Positions 1-10,300 of a DNA stretch of 64,000 nucleotides are shown here, piece after piece. Position 1 is the stretch's first letter; each line of letters starts with the position of its first letter. Source of the DNA: Streptomyces sp. NBC_00271 (lineage in GTDB: Bacteria; Actinomycetota; Actinomycetes; Streptomycetales; Streptomycetaceae); assembly GCF_036178845.1 (NCBI RefSeq), contig NZ_CP108070.1:10230001-10294000 (forward strand), read 5' to 3'. The translations under genes and the position numbers were made by a program. Under the pieces are notes generated by a model. That model was given only the letters and a program-made list of their open reading frames with translations. It did no database searches and was not told the DNA's origin.

Positions 1-1049
1 CCGAGGCGATCCGGCTGCTCGGCGCGGCCATGGACCATCTGCGCCGCTCCCCGACCTCCGGAGCCAACGCCACCGTGGCCCAGGCCCTCGCGCTGGCCCT
101 CTACGAGAGCGGGTCCTGGACCAAGGCCCGCGCGGCACTCGACGAGGCGTACGGCCTGGCCGCCGAAGGCGGACTGGAGAACGTGGTGGTGGGAGCGGCC
201 GTGCTCCGCGCCACCCTGCTCGCCCTGCGCGGCGACACCGAAGAGGCCCGCGCCGCCGTACAGCGCGCCGTGCACGGCATCGACCTGCCCAACTGCCGCA
301 GCCTGCAGGTGCGCACGCACTACGCGCTGGGCGCCGCCGCACTCGCGGAGGGCGACCACGCGGCGGCCTACGACCGCTTCCGCGCCGTCTACACCCGGCA
401 GCCGGAGCCCGCGCCCCTGCACTTCCACGCCTCCGACTACTACCTGGCCGACCTCGTGGCAGCCGCCGTCCGCACGGGCCGGACCGAGGACGCACGGCTC
501 GTCCTCGATACGGCCAGGCGGCGCCTCGCCGAGGGCGAGACATCCGCGCGGCTCACCGCGATCGTGCACCGGGCCGAGGCCCTGCTCGCCGAACCGGACG
601 ACGCCGAACGGCACTTCACGGCGGCCCTGGCCGACCCGGCGGGCGACCAGTGGCCCTTCGAACGGGCACAGGTCCGCCTCGACTACGCCGAGTGGCTGCG
701 CCGCAGGCGCCGCGCGGTGGAGGCGCGCCCCCTGCTCGCCGCCGCGCTGGAGGTCTTCGAACGGCTCGGCACCCGCCCCTGGACGGACCGCACCCGCGCC
801 GAACTGCGCGCCGCGGGCGTCACCCCGGTGAGCACGCCCGCCGGCTCCGCGGACAGCCTCGCCGAACTCACCCCGCAGCAGCTGCAGATCGCCCGCCTCG
901 CCGCCGCGGGACTGACCAACCGGGAGATCGGCGAACGGATCTTCCTCTCGCCCCGTACGGTCGGCTTCCACCTCTACCGGATCTTCCCCAAGCTCGGCAT
1001 CACCTCCCGCGCCCAACTCCGCGACGCGCTGCCCGAGCCGGAGGAATGA
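1..1049 (+). CDS. LuxR-family transcriptional regulator, C-terminal part (5' end outside window)
   Basis: The reading frame is open to the left edge, so only about the last 349 residues are present. The visible part is an Ala/Leu/Arg-rich helical region resembling the TPR-like tail of large (LAL/MalT-type) LuxR regulators. It ends in a LuxR-type helix-turn-helix around positions 870-1030: LTPQQLQIARLAAAGLTNRE, then the recognition-helix region LSPRTVGFHLYRIFPKLGI. The N-terminal half, where a P-loop ATPase would lie, cannot be seen. Family knowledge suggests a cytoplasmic DNA-binding activator. The next gene is convergent, with its stop 3 bases away, so this is the end of its transcription unit. 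The target is unknown. Confidence 0.9.
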   Translation, partial: EAIRLLGAAMDHLRRSPTSGANATVAQALALALYESGSWTKARAALDEAYGLAAEGGLENVVVGAAVLRATLLALRGDTEEARAAVQRAVHGIDLPNCRSLQVRTHYALGAAALAEGDHAAAYDRFRAVYTRQPEPAPLHFHASDYYLADLVAAAVRTGRTEDARLVLDTARRRLAEGETSARLTAIVHRAEALLAEPDDAERHFTAALADPAGDQWPFERAQVRLDYAEWLRRRRRAVEARPLLAAALEVFERLGTRPWTDRTRAELRAAGVTPVSTPAGSADSLAELTPQQLQIARLAAAGLTNREIGERIFLSPRTVGFHLYRIFPKLGITSRAQLRDALPEPEE

Positions 1050-1051
1050 CA

Positions 1052-1870
1052 TCAGTGCGGTGCGGCCGGGCCGAACTCCGTGCCGCACGGGCCCGCGCCC
1101 TCGCTCTCGGCCAGGGTGACGGGCTCGCCGCCCATCGTCAGCGTGGGGTAATGGCGCCCGATGTGATGGGCGGAGCGGCCGACGTAATGGCCGATGAAGG
1201 AGCGGCGGAAACGGTCGGCGCTGCGGTTGGGCCCGGAGCCGTGCACCAGACTGCCGTTGAAGAACAGCACGTCGCCCGCTGCCATGTCGACGGGCACGAC
1301 GGCCAGACCGGGCGGTGGCGGGACGTACTCCCGTACGAAGGACAGCTCCTCGTCCGCCTCCTCCGGGCAGAACAGGTCCATGCGGTGCGTGCCCGGCACC
1401 ACTTCCAGGCCGCCGTTCTCCCGGTCGATCGCGTCGCAGGCGATCCAGGCGGCCACGCAGGTGCCCGGCTCGACCCGCAGATAGAAGTTGTCCTGGTGCA
1501 GCGCCTGCCCCCGGGCGCCGGGCGGCTTGAAGTAGAACATGCTCTGCGCCGCCAGGACCTCCTCGCCGAGCAGCGTCTCCAGGATCCGCCGCAACCGGGG
1601 ATCGAGAAGACGGCGCAGGGACAGCTCGCTGATGCGGTGCGGATGCATGACCCGGGGGTGGGCGTCCAGCGGATCCGCCGGACCGCCGGTCCCGGCGGCC
1701 CCGGTGGCCCGGGGTTCGAAGTGCCCCGGGACCGGCTCGGCGGCGTGCAGGGCCGCGAACTCCGCGCACAGCTCGTCGATCTCGGCGCCGGTGAACAGTC
1801 CGCGCACCACCACGAACCCGTTCTCCTCGAAGTCCGACCACCGCGGCCCGCCCATGTCCGTGACTGTCAT
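1052..1870 (-). CDS. Phytanoyl-CoA dioxygenase (PhyH) family protein
   Basis: A 272-residue Fe(II)/2-oxoglutarate-dependent oxygenase of the PhyH family. The metal triad is visible as H125-x-D127 in LHQDNFYL and a distal H210 in SLVHGSGP, followed by RFRRSF where the 2-oxoglutarate-binding Arg is expected. An ATG at 1888 exists, but the ATG at 1870 is preceded by a GGGAAGGGAC ribosome binding site, so 1870 is chosen. It is divergent from an AraC regulator that starts 70 bases away, a common pairing that suggests local control. The substrate cannot be read from sequence; these enzymes hydroxylate varied small molecules. Confidence 0.88.
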   Translation of the reverse strand: MTVTDMGGPRWSDFEENGFVVVRGLFTGAEIDELCAEFAALHAAEPVPGHFEPRATGAAGTGGPADPLDAHPRVMHPHRISELSLRRLLDPRLRRILETLLGEEVLAAQSMFYFKPPGARGQALHQDNFYLRVEPGTCVAAWIACDAIDRENGGLEVVPGTHRMDLFCPEEADEELSFVREYVPPPPGLAVVPVDMAAGDVLFFNGSLVHGSGPNRSADRFRRSFIGHYVGRSAHHIGRHYPTLTMGGEPVTLAESEGAGPCGTEFGPAAPH

Positions 1871-1940
1871 CCGACCGTCCCTTCCCACCGGAGTCCCAGG
1901 TCCTCCACGCTAGGTCGACGAGCCTTTCGGGAGGATGCCC

Positions 1941-2891
1941 GTGCGTGCTGAGGAGTTGCCCGAGCCTGCCGCCCCGTCCCCGCCGCTGGGCCTGGTGACC
2001 GTCGGTCGCTTCGACCAGGGACCGGGATACCGCGTCAACCGGCCTCGGGGCAGCGACAGTTGGCTGTTCACCTGGACGACCGGCGGACGGGGACGGCTGC
2101 GGCAGGGAGCGGCCCGGACCGTGGCCGGCGCCGGAGACCTGGTGGTCCTGGGCCCCGGCGTGCCGCAGCGCTACGCCGTCGAACCCGGCGCCGGACACTG
2201 GGCGTTCTGGTGGGCGCACTGTCAGGCCCGCTCGTCCTGGGCCGGATGGCTGCGGCCCCACGCCCTCGACGACGGCCTGTACGCTGTCGGACCCGCGCCC
2301 GCCCGGGAACGTATCGAAGCGGCGTTCCGCCGGATGCTCGCCGACGCCCGCTGGACGGGAGACGGCCCGCCACCCGAGGGCGCGGAGCCCGCTCCGGGCG
2401 AGGTCGCGGTGGCGCACGGCACCGCCGCCCGGGAGCTGGCCCTGTGCTCCCTGGAGGAGATCGTGCTGCTCGCCGCCGCCCGGGCGGAGCGCCGCCGTCC
2501 CGATCTCGACGCCCGGGTCCGCCGCGCGGAGGCGGTGATCGCCGCGGACCCGGGCGCGCCCCACACCGTCCGCTCGCTGGCCGGGGCGGTCGCGCTCTCA
2601 CCGTCCCGGTTCGCCCACCTGTTCACCGAGCAACTCGGCCACTCCCCGATGCGGGCGCTGCGCGAGGCCCGGCTGCTGCACGCGGCCCGGCTGCTGGAAG
2701 CCACCGAGCTCCCGGTGGAACGGGTGGCCGCGGCCTCCGGATTCACCAGCCCGTTCCACTTCAGCCGGGTCTTCCGGCAGCGCTACGGGAGTCCACCGGG
2801 CGCCTACCGGAAGGGCACCGCTAGGAGCGCGGGGGACGCGGGTGATGCGGGGGATCCGGAGAATGCGCGGGCGGCGGCGGGATCGTCGTGA
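1941..2891 (+). CDS. AraC-family transcriptional regulator
   Basis: A 316-residue regulator with an N-terminal cupin-like sensing domain (about residues 15-160; GAGDLVVLGPGVPQRY is typical) and a C-terminal double helix-turn-helix (about 185-285) with SLAGAVALSPSRFAHLFTEQ and the AraC signature FTSPFHFSRVFRQRYGSPPG. GTG at 1941 sits 6 bases after GGGAGG; the ATG at 1935 directly abuts that site and is less likely. It probably controls the divergent PhyH-type oxygenase. After the normal AraC end (near YRKG) a low-complexity tail of about 25 residues continues and overlaps the 3' end of the convergent stress-protein gene by 71 bases. Confidence 0.9.
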   Translation: MRAEELPEPAAPSPPLGLVTVGRFDQGPGYRVNRPRGSDSWLFTWTTGGRGRLRQGAARTVAGAGDLVVLGPGVPQRYAVEPGAGHWAFWWAHCQARSSWAGWLRPHALDDGLYAVGPAPARERIEAAFRRMLADARWTGDGPPPEGAEPAPGEVAVAHGTAARELALCSLEEIVLLAAARAERRRPDLDARVRRAEAVIAADPGAPHTVRSLAGAVALSPSRFAHLFTEQLGHSPMRALREARLLHAARLLEATELPVERVAAASGFTSPFHFSRVFRQRYGSPPGAYRKGTARSAGDAGDAGDPENARAAAGSS

Positions 2892-3345
2892 CGGCGGGCG
2901 TGGCCTCGGGCCAGATCAGCAGCACCGGGCACGGCGCGTGGTCGACGACGAACCGTCCGGCCCGGCCCAGGCTGTGCGGCCCGAGCCGGGCCCGGTCGCC
3001 GTCCCGGGCCACCACGAGCAGATCGGCGCCCTCGGCGGCGGCGACCACCTCACGCTCCGTGCGCCCGGTGCTTTCCTGGCGGGTGCAGGGGCGGCCGAGA
3101 CGCTCGGCCGCCGCGTCGAGCAGCCGCGCCGCCGACCGGGCGCCGAGGTACTCCAGCCGGTTCCCGGGATCGCGCTCGGTGTGCCCCCGGCCGAGCAGCC
3201 CGGCGAAGGCGCCGTGCGCGATCCCGGGCACCCCGGGTTCGCTGACGTGCAGCAGCACGACCTCGGTCGCCTGGGGCGCGTGCGTGCGCACGGCGTCCAC
3301 GCAGGCCGGCCAGGTCCCCTCGACGAGCCAGACGACGACCCGCAT
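2821..3345 (-). CDS. Universal stress protein (UspA-like) family
   Basis: A 174-residue protein with the UspA alpha/beta fold: N-terminal strand MRVVVWLVEGTW, central ADLLVVARDGDRARLGPHSLGRAGRFVVDHAPCPVLLI with the G-x9-G-[S/R] type nucleotide-binding end in weakened form. ATG at 3345 lies 9 bases from GGAGG; the ATG at 3351 is only 3 bases away. The domain proper ends near CPVLLIW, and a Pro/His-rich tail of about 30 residues overlaps the AraC gene. It lies 35 bases downstream of the permease gene in the same direction, so the two are likely cotranscribed. The ligand is unknown. Confidence 0.82.
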   Translation of the reverse strand: MRVVVWLVEGTWPACVDAVRTHAPQATEVVLLHVSEPGVPGIAHGAFAGLLGRGHTERDPGNRLEYLGARSAARLLDAAAERLGRPCTRQESTGRTEREVVAAAEGADLLVVARDGDRARLGPHSLGRAGRFVVDHAPCPVLLIWPEATPAVTTIPPPPAHSPDPPHHPRPPRS

Positions 3346-3380
3346 GAGCATCAGCCTCCGGCCCTCACTTGTGCGACGGC

Positions 3381-4574
3381 TCAGCCCCCGATGACGCGGA
3401 GCGAGAGCCACAGTGCCAGTACGGCGGGAACCAGCGCCGCCGGCACGGCGATCAGACCCAGCCGGGTGAACTCCCGCAGATCGACGCCGTGGTCGTGCTC
3501 CTGCACGATACGCCGCCACAACAGGGTCGCCAGGGATCCGGCGTAGGTGAGGTTGGGGCCGATGTTGACCCCCAAGAGCACGGCCAGCACCGCGCCGGAG
3601 CCGGACGTGGCGGCCAGCGGCAGCAGCACCAGGACGGCGGGCAGGTTGTTGATGAGATTGGCCAGTACGGCGGCGAGCGCCGCGATCCCGAGCAGCGCGG
3701 GCAGCCCGCTGCCGTCCGGGAGGAGATGCCCGAGGGCGTCGGAGAGTCCGTTGTCGACCACCGCCCGGACGACGATGCCCAGCGCGAGCACGAACACGAG
3801 GAAGGCCGGAGCGGCGGCCCTCAGCACGGTGAGCGGGGTGGCGCGCCCGCGCAGCAGGGCCCGGACGGCGAGCACCAGCGCCCCCGCCGCGGCGGACCAG
3901 GCGGGGTCCACGCCCAGTGCGGAGGCGACGACGAACCCCGCCAGGGTGCAGCCCACGGTGACCAGCGCGAACAGGGGCAGCTCCGGCGGCTCTCCGGTCG
4001 TCGGCTCGGGCACGGCCGCTGCCAGGTCGCCGGCGAAGAAGCGCCGGAAGACCACGTACTCGGCCCCGATGGCCACCAGCCACGGCAGCACCATCAGCGC
4101 CGCGAACCGGGTGAAGCTGAGACCGCTCGCGGTGAAGGCGAGCAGATTGGTGAGGTTGGAGACCGGCAGCAGCAGCGAGGCCGTGTTCGACAGATGGGTG
4201 CAGGCGTACACGTGCGGCTTCGGGCGGGCGCCCATCCGGGCGGCGGTGGCGAACACGACCGGGGTGAGCAGCACGATGGTGGCGTCCAGGCTGAGCACCG
4301 CGGTGATCGCCGAGGCGAGCGCGAAGACCGCGGTCAGCAGGCGCCCCGGCCGCCCCGCCGCCCAGCGGGCCATCCACGCGCCGCAGGCGTGGAAGAGCCC
4401 CTCGTCGTCACAGAACTTGGCGAGTACCAGTACCGCCGCCAGGAAGCCGATCACCGGCCCGAGGTGACCCGCCTCCGCGCCCGCGTGGTCCCAGGAGATC
4501 GCGCCGGTGGCGATCACCAGCAGGGCGGCCGGGGCCGCGACGACCGCCTCGGGCCAGCCGAAGGGGCGGACCAC
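3381..4574 (-). CDS. SLC13 / ArsB-NhaD superfamily permease
   Basis: An integral membrane protein with about ten hydrophobic helices. Two re-entrant signatures of the ArsB/NhaD/SLC13 superfamily are visible: LSLDATIVLLTPVVFATAAR near residue 95 and ANLINNLPAVLVLLPLA near residue 300. These carriers move arsenite, Na+/H+ or dicarboxylates; the substrate cannot be assigned here. The frame as given begins at GTG 4574, which cuts into the first membrane helix. Upstream in-frame codons continue to CTG at 4637, preceded by GGAGG at 8-base spacing, giving a complete first helix (418 residues). The true start may therefore be CTG 4637. It is cotranscribed with the following universal stress protein. 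Confidence 0.85.
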   Translation of the reverse strand: MVRPFGWPEAVVAAPAALLVIATGAISWDHAGAEAGHLGPVIGFLAAVLVLAKFCDDEGLFHACGAWMARWAAGRPGRLLTAVFALASAITAVLSLDATIVLLTPVVFATAARMGARPKPHVYACTHLSNTASLLLPVSNLTNLLAFTASGLSFTRFAALMVLPWLVAIGAEYVVFRRFFAGDLAAAVPEPTTGEPPELPLFALVTVGCTLAGFVVASALGVDPAWSAAAGALVLAVRALLRGRATPLTVLRAAAPAFLVFVLALGIVVRAVVDNGLSDALGHLLPDGSGLPALLGIAALAAVLANLINNLPAVLVLLPLAATSGSGAVLAVLLGVNIGPNLTYAGSLATLLWRRIVQEHDHGVDLREFTRLGLIAVPAALVPAVLALWLSLRVIGG

Positions 4575-4735
4575 CGCGCAGACGAGGACGGCGACGAGCA
4601 GGACGACGGACAGGGATTCGGCGAGCGGGGTGTTCAGGGTTCGGTCCTCCGGGACACGTGTCGTGGTGCCCGACCATCACATCAGACGCCGTACGCCGCC
4701 CCGCTCACCGACCCTTCGGACCTGCGTCGATGTCG

Positions 4736-7120
4736 TCAGAACTCCCCGTGGAGCGTCAGCTCCGCCCAGATCGTCTTGCCGTCGGCCGTATGGCGGCTGC
4801 CCCAGCGCTGGGTGAGCTGGGCGACCAGCAGCAGTCCGCGCCCGCCCTCGTCGTAGGCCTTGGCCCGGCGCAGATGCGGCGCGGTGTGGCTGCTGTCGGA
4901 GACCTCGAATATCAGGGTCTCGGCGTCGTGGATGAGCCGCAGTCGGATGGGCGGCTCGCCGTAGCGGATCGCGTTGGTGACCAGTTCGCTCACCACGAGC
5001 TCGGCCGTGAAGGTCGCGGCGTTCAGCTCCCAGGCGTCGAGCTGGTCGACGACCTGCTTGCGGATCGGCGCGACCAGCGCGGGGTCGGCGGGAATGTCCC
5101 AGGTCGCCACCTGGGAGGGCGCGAGCCCGTGGGTCCGGGCGAGCAGCAGTGCCACGTCGTCCTGGGCGCCGCCCACCGGAAGCAGGGTCCGCAGAATGTC
5201 GTGGCAGGCACCTTCCAGGGAGTCCGCGGACTCCGCCAGGGCATGGCACAGCAGCTCGTGGTTGGCCTCGGCATCCCGCTCGCGGTTCTTGACCAGGCCG
5301 TCGGTGAACAGCGCGAGCACCGTGCCCTCGGGAAGGGCGAGCTCGATGGACTCGAAGGGCAGTCCGCCCAGGCCCAGCGGCGGACCGGCCGGCAGCTCGA
5401 TCTGCCGGGGCGGGCCCCCGGGCGGGAGCATGACCGGCGGGGGATGACCGGCCCGGGCGAGGGCGCAGCGCCGCGAGATCGGGTCGTACACCGCGTACAG
5501 GCAGGTCGCGCCGACCTCGCCGGTGGTGCCCTCGGCTCCGGCCTCCGTGGAGAGCCGTACGACGAGGTCGTTGAGGTGGGTGAGCAGTTCGTCGGGGGCG
5601 AGGTCGATGTCGGCGAGCGTACGGACGGCGGTGCGCAGCCGTCCCATGGTGGCGGAGGCCGCGATGCCGTGGCCGACGACGTCTCCGACGACCATGGCGA
5701 CCCGCATCCCCGACAGCGGGATCACGTCGAACCAGTCGCCGCCCACCCCGGCCCGCGCGGCGGGCAGATAGCGGGAGGCCGCCTCCACGGCGGCCGTCCG
5801 GGGCAGCGACTGGGGGAGCAGGCTGCGCTGGAGGGCGAGGGCGGTCTCGCGCTCGCGCGAGAAGCGCCGGGCGTTGTCGATACAGACGCCGGCCCTCGCC
5901 GTCACCTCCTCGGCCAGCAGCACGTCGTCGGGGGTGAAGGGACCGGTGTGCCGGAACCGGGTGAGGACGGCCACCCCGAGGGTCTGGCCGCGGGCCTTGA
6001 TCGGCACCGCCATGCTGGCGTGCAGGCCGAGCTCGGCGACGCGCGCGGCTCGCACGTCGTCCCAGGCGAGCCACTCCGCCAGGGTGGCGGTCTCGTCGGG
6101 CGCCACGATCGTCCGGCCGGCCGTGAGGGAGTCCGCCTGCGGCGAGTGCGCGGGGTAGATGTCGACCTGGCCGGGCTTGACGACCGCCTCCGGGCAGCCG
6201 GGGTTCACCGACTGGTGGGCGGCGCGGCGCAGCGTGATCGGCGCGGTCGGTGGCTCCGGGTGGGGCTCGCCCCCGTGCTCCGGCGGATCCAGCAGGTCGA
6301 CCCTGACGAAGTCGGCGAGGGCGGGTACGCAGACGTCGGCGAGCTCCTGGGCCGTTCGGGTGACGTCGAGGGTGGTGCCGATGCGCACGCTGGCCTCGTT
6401 GACGAGCTGCAGCCGCTCCCGGGCGTTGTACTGCTCGGTGAAGTCGTGCGCGGCCAGGCACACCCCCCGTACCTGGCCTTCGGCGTCGGTGAGCGGGGCC
6501 ATCCGGGCGAGCCAGGCGTGCGCGTGGTACTCGCCGCCGGTCTGCATGAACGTCTCCACGTCACGACCGGTCCCGGTGACGAGGACCTCGTGCAGCTGTG
6601 ACTCGAGGGCTTCGCTCTCCTCCTTGCCGCCGATCTCGGAGAACCTCAGGCCCTGGATGCGGGACTCGGGGAGGCCGATCACGTCGGCCATCGCGTCGTT
6701 CACCCCGAAGAGGCGCAGTCGGTCGTCGTAGACCGCCATCGGGCACGGGGACTGCGCCAGCACCGCCGTCGTCAGCGGGTCGTCCGGCGAGCGCGGGCCG
6801 CGGGCCTCCAGCGGGGTGACCACCAGCCAGGTGGCCGGGCCGCCGTCCGGTGGCTTCCGGCGATGGGCGAGCAGCCACACGGAGACGGTGTGTCCGTCGC
6901 GGTGGCGCAGATCGAGGCTGCCGTTCCAGCGGTTACCCGTCGGCTCGGCCGGTACGGGCGTGTCCGTGGCCAGCAGCTCGGCGGCGGGCCGCCCCTCGAC
7001 CTCCTCCGGGGCATAACCCAGTAGACGGCGGGCCCCTTCGCTCCATCGGAGCAGGGTGCCGTTCCCGTCGATGACCGCCCGTGCCGTGGCAGCCTCGTCG
7101 AGCGGGTGGACCGGGCTCAT
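4736..7120 (-). CDS. PAS-GAF-SpoIIE phosphatase with C-terminal HATPase (anti-sigma) domain
   Basis: A 794-residue multidomain partner-switching protein. In order: two PAS-like domains (about 10-235; the second ends in VCLAAHDFTEQYNARERLQL), a GAF domain (about 245-430), a PP2C-type SpoIIE phosphatase (about 450-650) with GGDWFDVIPL, MVVGDVVGHGIAAS, LALFTDGLVKN and QDDVALLLART, and a GHKL ATPase/anti-sigma domain (about 660-790) with ELVVSELVTNAIRYG and GGRGLLLVAQL. ATG 7120 has GGAG at 8 bases; an in-frame GTG at 7165 is less well placed. Such proteins dephosphorylate STAS antagonists and bind sigma factors; the partner is unknown. It stands alone. Confidence 0.93.
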   Translation of the reverse strand: MSPVHPLDEAATARAVIDGNGTLLRWSEGARRLLGYAPEEVEGRPAAELLATDTPVPAEPTGNRWNGSLDLRHRDGHTVSVWLLAHRRKPPDGGPATWLVVTPLEARGPRSPDDPLTTAVLAQSPCPMAVYDDRLRLFGVNDAMADVIGLPESRIQGLRFSEIGGKEESEALESQLHEVLVTGTGRDVETFMQTGGEYHAHAWLARMAPLTDAEGQVRGVCLAAHDFTEQYNARERLQLVNEASVRIGTTLDVTRTAQELADVCVPALADFVRVDLLDPPEHGGEPHPEPPTAPITLRRAAHQSVNPGCPEAVVKPGQVDIYPAHSPQADSLTAGRTIVAPDETATLAEWLAWDDVRAARVAELGLHASMAVPIKARGQTLGVAVLTRFRHTGPFTPDDVLLAEEVTARAGVCIDNARRFSRERETALALQRSLLPQSLPRTAAVEAASRYLPAARAGVGGDWFDVIPLSGMRVAMVVGDVVGHGIAASATMGRLRTAVRTLADIDLAPDELLTHLNDLVVRLSTEAGAEGTTGEVGATCLYAVYDPISRRCALARAGHPPPVMLPPGGPPRQIELPAGPPLGLGGLPFESIELALPEGTVLALFTDGLVKNRERDAEANHELLCHALAESADSLEGACHDILRTLLPVGGAQDDVALLLARTHGLAPSQVATWDIPADPALVAPIRKQVVDQLDAWELNAATFTAELVVSELVTNAIRYGEPPIRLRLIHDAETLIFEVSDSSHTAPHLRRAKAYDEGGRGLLLVAQLTQRWGSRHTADGKTIWAELTLHGEF

Positions 7121-7374
7121 CGTCGCCACTCCATTGCGGACACTCACAGTGAACAGGCGCGTCACTCGGGTTCCAGCCTAGTGCGTACGCGCGTTCCGCA
7201 CCCGGCACACGGGCGGCCCCAGGGGTACATCGGTACGACGGATTCCGGCCGATGTGATGCGCGGGGCGGAAGTGGGTGCCGCACCCTTGACGGCGCTGTG
7301 TGTCACCCCGTCAGAATCTGTTTGTTCACGATCAGTTGTGATGACTTATGGGCCCTTGAGTAGGGAGAGCCGCC

Positions 7375-10300
7375 ATGTCGGTCACTCGAAGATCGGTATT
7401 GATCGCAGGAACCGCCGCACCCGCGGCCGGATCGCTCCTGGGCGCCGCCGACGCCTGGGCGGACTCGCCGGGGCGCGCCGCGGGCCGCCGCCTGGTCGAG
7501 CTGCGCGACGGCTGGCGCTTCGCGCTGGTCGACCCGGGTGGGATCACCGACCCCACCGGCGCGTACGAGGGCGCCGCGCAGCCCGGCTACGACGACTCGG
7601 CGTGGCGGGAAGTCTCCGTTCCGCACGACTGGAGCATCGAACAGACCCCCACCAGGGAACACGGCACCACCAGTGGCACCGGCTTCTTCCCGGGCGGCCT
7701 CGGCTGGTACCGCACCACCTTCACGCTGCCGCCCGCCCTCGCCGGCCGGCGGATCTCCGTGGAGTTCGACGGCGTCTACATGGACTCGCATGTCTACTGC
7801 AACGGCGAGGAGGTCGGCCACCACCCCTACGGGTACACGGGGTTCGCCTTCGACCTCACCGGTCTGCTGCACACGGACGGCACCACCGAGAACGTCATCG
7901 CGGTGAAGGTGCAGAACCAACTGCCCAGCAGCCGCTGGTACTCGGGCAGCGGCATCTACCGCGAGGCCCGGCTCGTGGTCACCGAACCGGTGCACGTCCC
8001 GCGCTGGGGCACGTATGTCACCACGCCGGACATCACGGCGGAGCGGGCGGTCGTACGGGTGCGGACGACTGTCGTCAACGAGTCCGGTGCCGCCGCCGAG
8101 GTCCAGGTGATCTCGCGGATCGTCGACCCCGACGGCCGTACGGCGACCCGTACGTCCACCATGGTCACGGTCGCCGACCGTGCCGACGAGACCCATGAAC
8201 TCACTGTCGCCAGGCCCCGGTTGTGGGACTTCGTGACTCCGGGCCACCGCTACGCCCTGGAGACCGAACTGCGGGTCGGTGGCGCGAGGGTCGACACCTG
8301 CCGCACTCCCTTCGGCATCCGCACCTTCCGCTTCGACCCGGACGAGGGCTTCCACCTCAACGGCGTCCACGCCAAGATCAAGGGCGTCGACCTGCACCAC
8401 GACCAGGGCGCGCTGGGCGCCGCGATCAGCGTCGACGCCGTACGCCGGCAGATGACGATCATGAAGTCGATGGGCGTCAACGCCTTCCGCACCTCGCACA
8501 ACCCGCCCTCGCCGCAGATGATCCAGGTCTGCGAGGAGCTGGGCATCGTGATGATGGTGGAGGCCTTCGACTGCTGGCGGACCGGCAAGACGAGGTACGA
8601 CTACGGCCGGTTCTTCGACGAGTGGTGCGAGAAGGACGCCACCGAGATGGTCCTCGCGGCCCGCAACTCGCCCGCCGTGGTCCTGTGGTCCATCGGCAAC
8701 GAGATCCCCGACTCCACCTCCACCCCGGGCCTCGCCATGGCGGACCGGATCATCGCCGCGATCAAGGCGGCGGACGACACCAGGCCGCTGGTCATCGGCT
8801 CGGACAAATACCGCCGCGTGCCCACGAAGGGCTCCGCTGCCGACCTCATGCTCGCCAAGCTGGACGGGCTCGGTCTGAACTACAACACCGCCCAGTCGGT
8901 GGACGCCCTGCACGCCGCCTATCCGCACCTCTTCCTCTTCGAGTCGGAGTCGTCGTCCGAGACCTCGACCCGCTCCACCTATCAGGAGCCGGAGCACCTC
9001 AACACCGGCGAGAACCACACCCCGGGCCGGCGCGCGGTCTCCTCGTACGACAACAACCTCGCGTCCTGGACGATGAGCGGCGAGTACGGGCACAAGAAGG
9101 ACCGGGACCGTAAATGGTTCGCGGGGGAGTTCCTGTGGTCGGGCATCGACTACATCGGGGAGCCCACGCCGTACGACGTGTTCCCGGTGAAGGCGTCCTT
9201 CTTCGGCGCCGTCGACACCGCGGGCTTCCCCAAGGACATGTACCACCTGTTCAGGAGCCAGTGGGTGAGCGAGCCCATGGTGCATCTGGTGCCCATGACC
9301 TGGAACCACGAGGCCGGCGACACGGTCGAGGTCTGGGCGTACGCGAACGTCGACACCGTGGAGCTCTTCCTCAACGGGAAGTCCCTCGGCACACGGAGGT
9401 TCGACACCAAGACGACCACCGACGGCCGTACCTATCTGGAGACCACCGAGGCGACCGGCGACGACAAGACCTTCACCGCGGGCCCCTACCCGGGCAGTTA
9501 CACCAGCCCGAACGGCAGTGCGGGCAAGCTCCACCTCACCTGGAAAGTGCCCTACGCGCCGGGTGAGTTGAAGGCGGTGGCCCGCCGCGGCGGCCGTACG
9601 GTCGCCACGGACGTCCTGCGCACCGCCGGGGCGCCGCACGCGATACGCCTCACGCCGGACCGCACGTCGCTCGCCGCCGACGGCCGTTCCCTGCTCTTCG
9701 TGACGGCCGAGGTCGTCGACGCCCGTGGTGTGGTCGTGCCCGACGCGGAGCACCTGATCGCCTTCGACATCGAGGGCGGCTCGCTCGCCGGGCTCGACAA
9801 CGGCCGGGAGGAGAGCGCCGAGCGCTATCAGGCGAGCACCCGAACGGCCTTCCACGGCAAGGCGCTCGCGATCGTACGATCCGGCACGCGGCCGGGCTCG
9901 CTCAGGGTGACGGCACGCTCCGAGGGAGTGCGGGGCGCCACCGTCACCGTACGCACCGCCTCGGCACGCGCGAAGGCGACCACCCCGCCCGCGGTCTTCC
10001 GGCCGGACCCGGGTCCCGGCGCCCCGAACGAGTCGCTCGCGGACGCCAGTTACTCCGGCCGCCCGGACACCCTGCCCGCCGCCATGCTCGACGGCGACGC
10101 GGCGACGGGGTGGTCCAACGCCTTCTACAAGTCGGCGACAGCCCTGCTGCCCGCCTTCAGCGGGGCCCGCCCCGAGGACTGGGTCTCGGTCGCCTGGGCC
10201 CGTCCCCGCGCGGTCGACCGCGTCGAGGTCTCCTTCACCGTCGACGCGACGCACACACTGCCCGCGTCGGTCGAGGTCGCGGTGTGGGACGGCAGGCGGT

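Noticed and set aside
7303..10254. 983-codon open frame antisense to the GH2 gene
   Set aside because: It mirrors the GH2 reading frame, has no family features and is rich in Arg/Gly/Val from GC-biased codons. The GH2 frame has catalytic motifs and a signal peptide.
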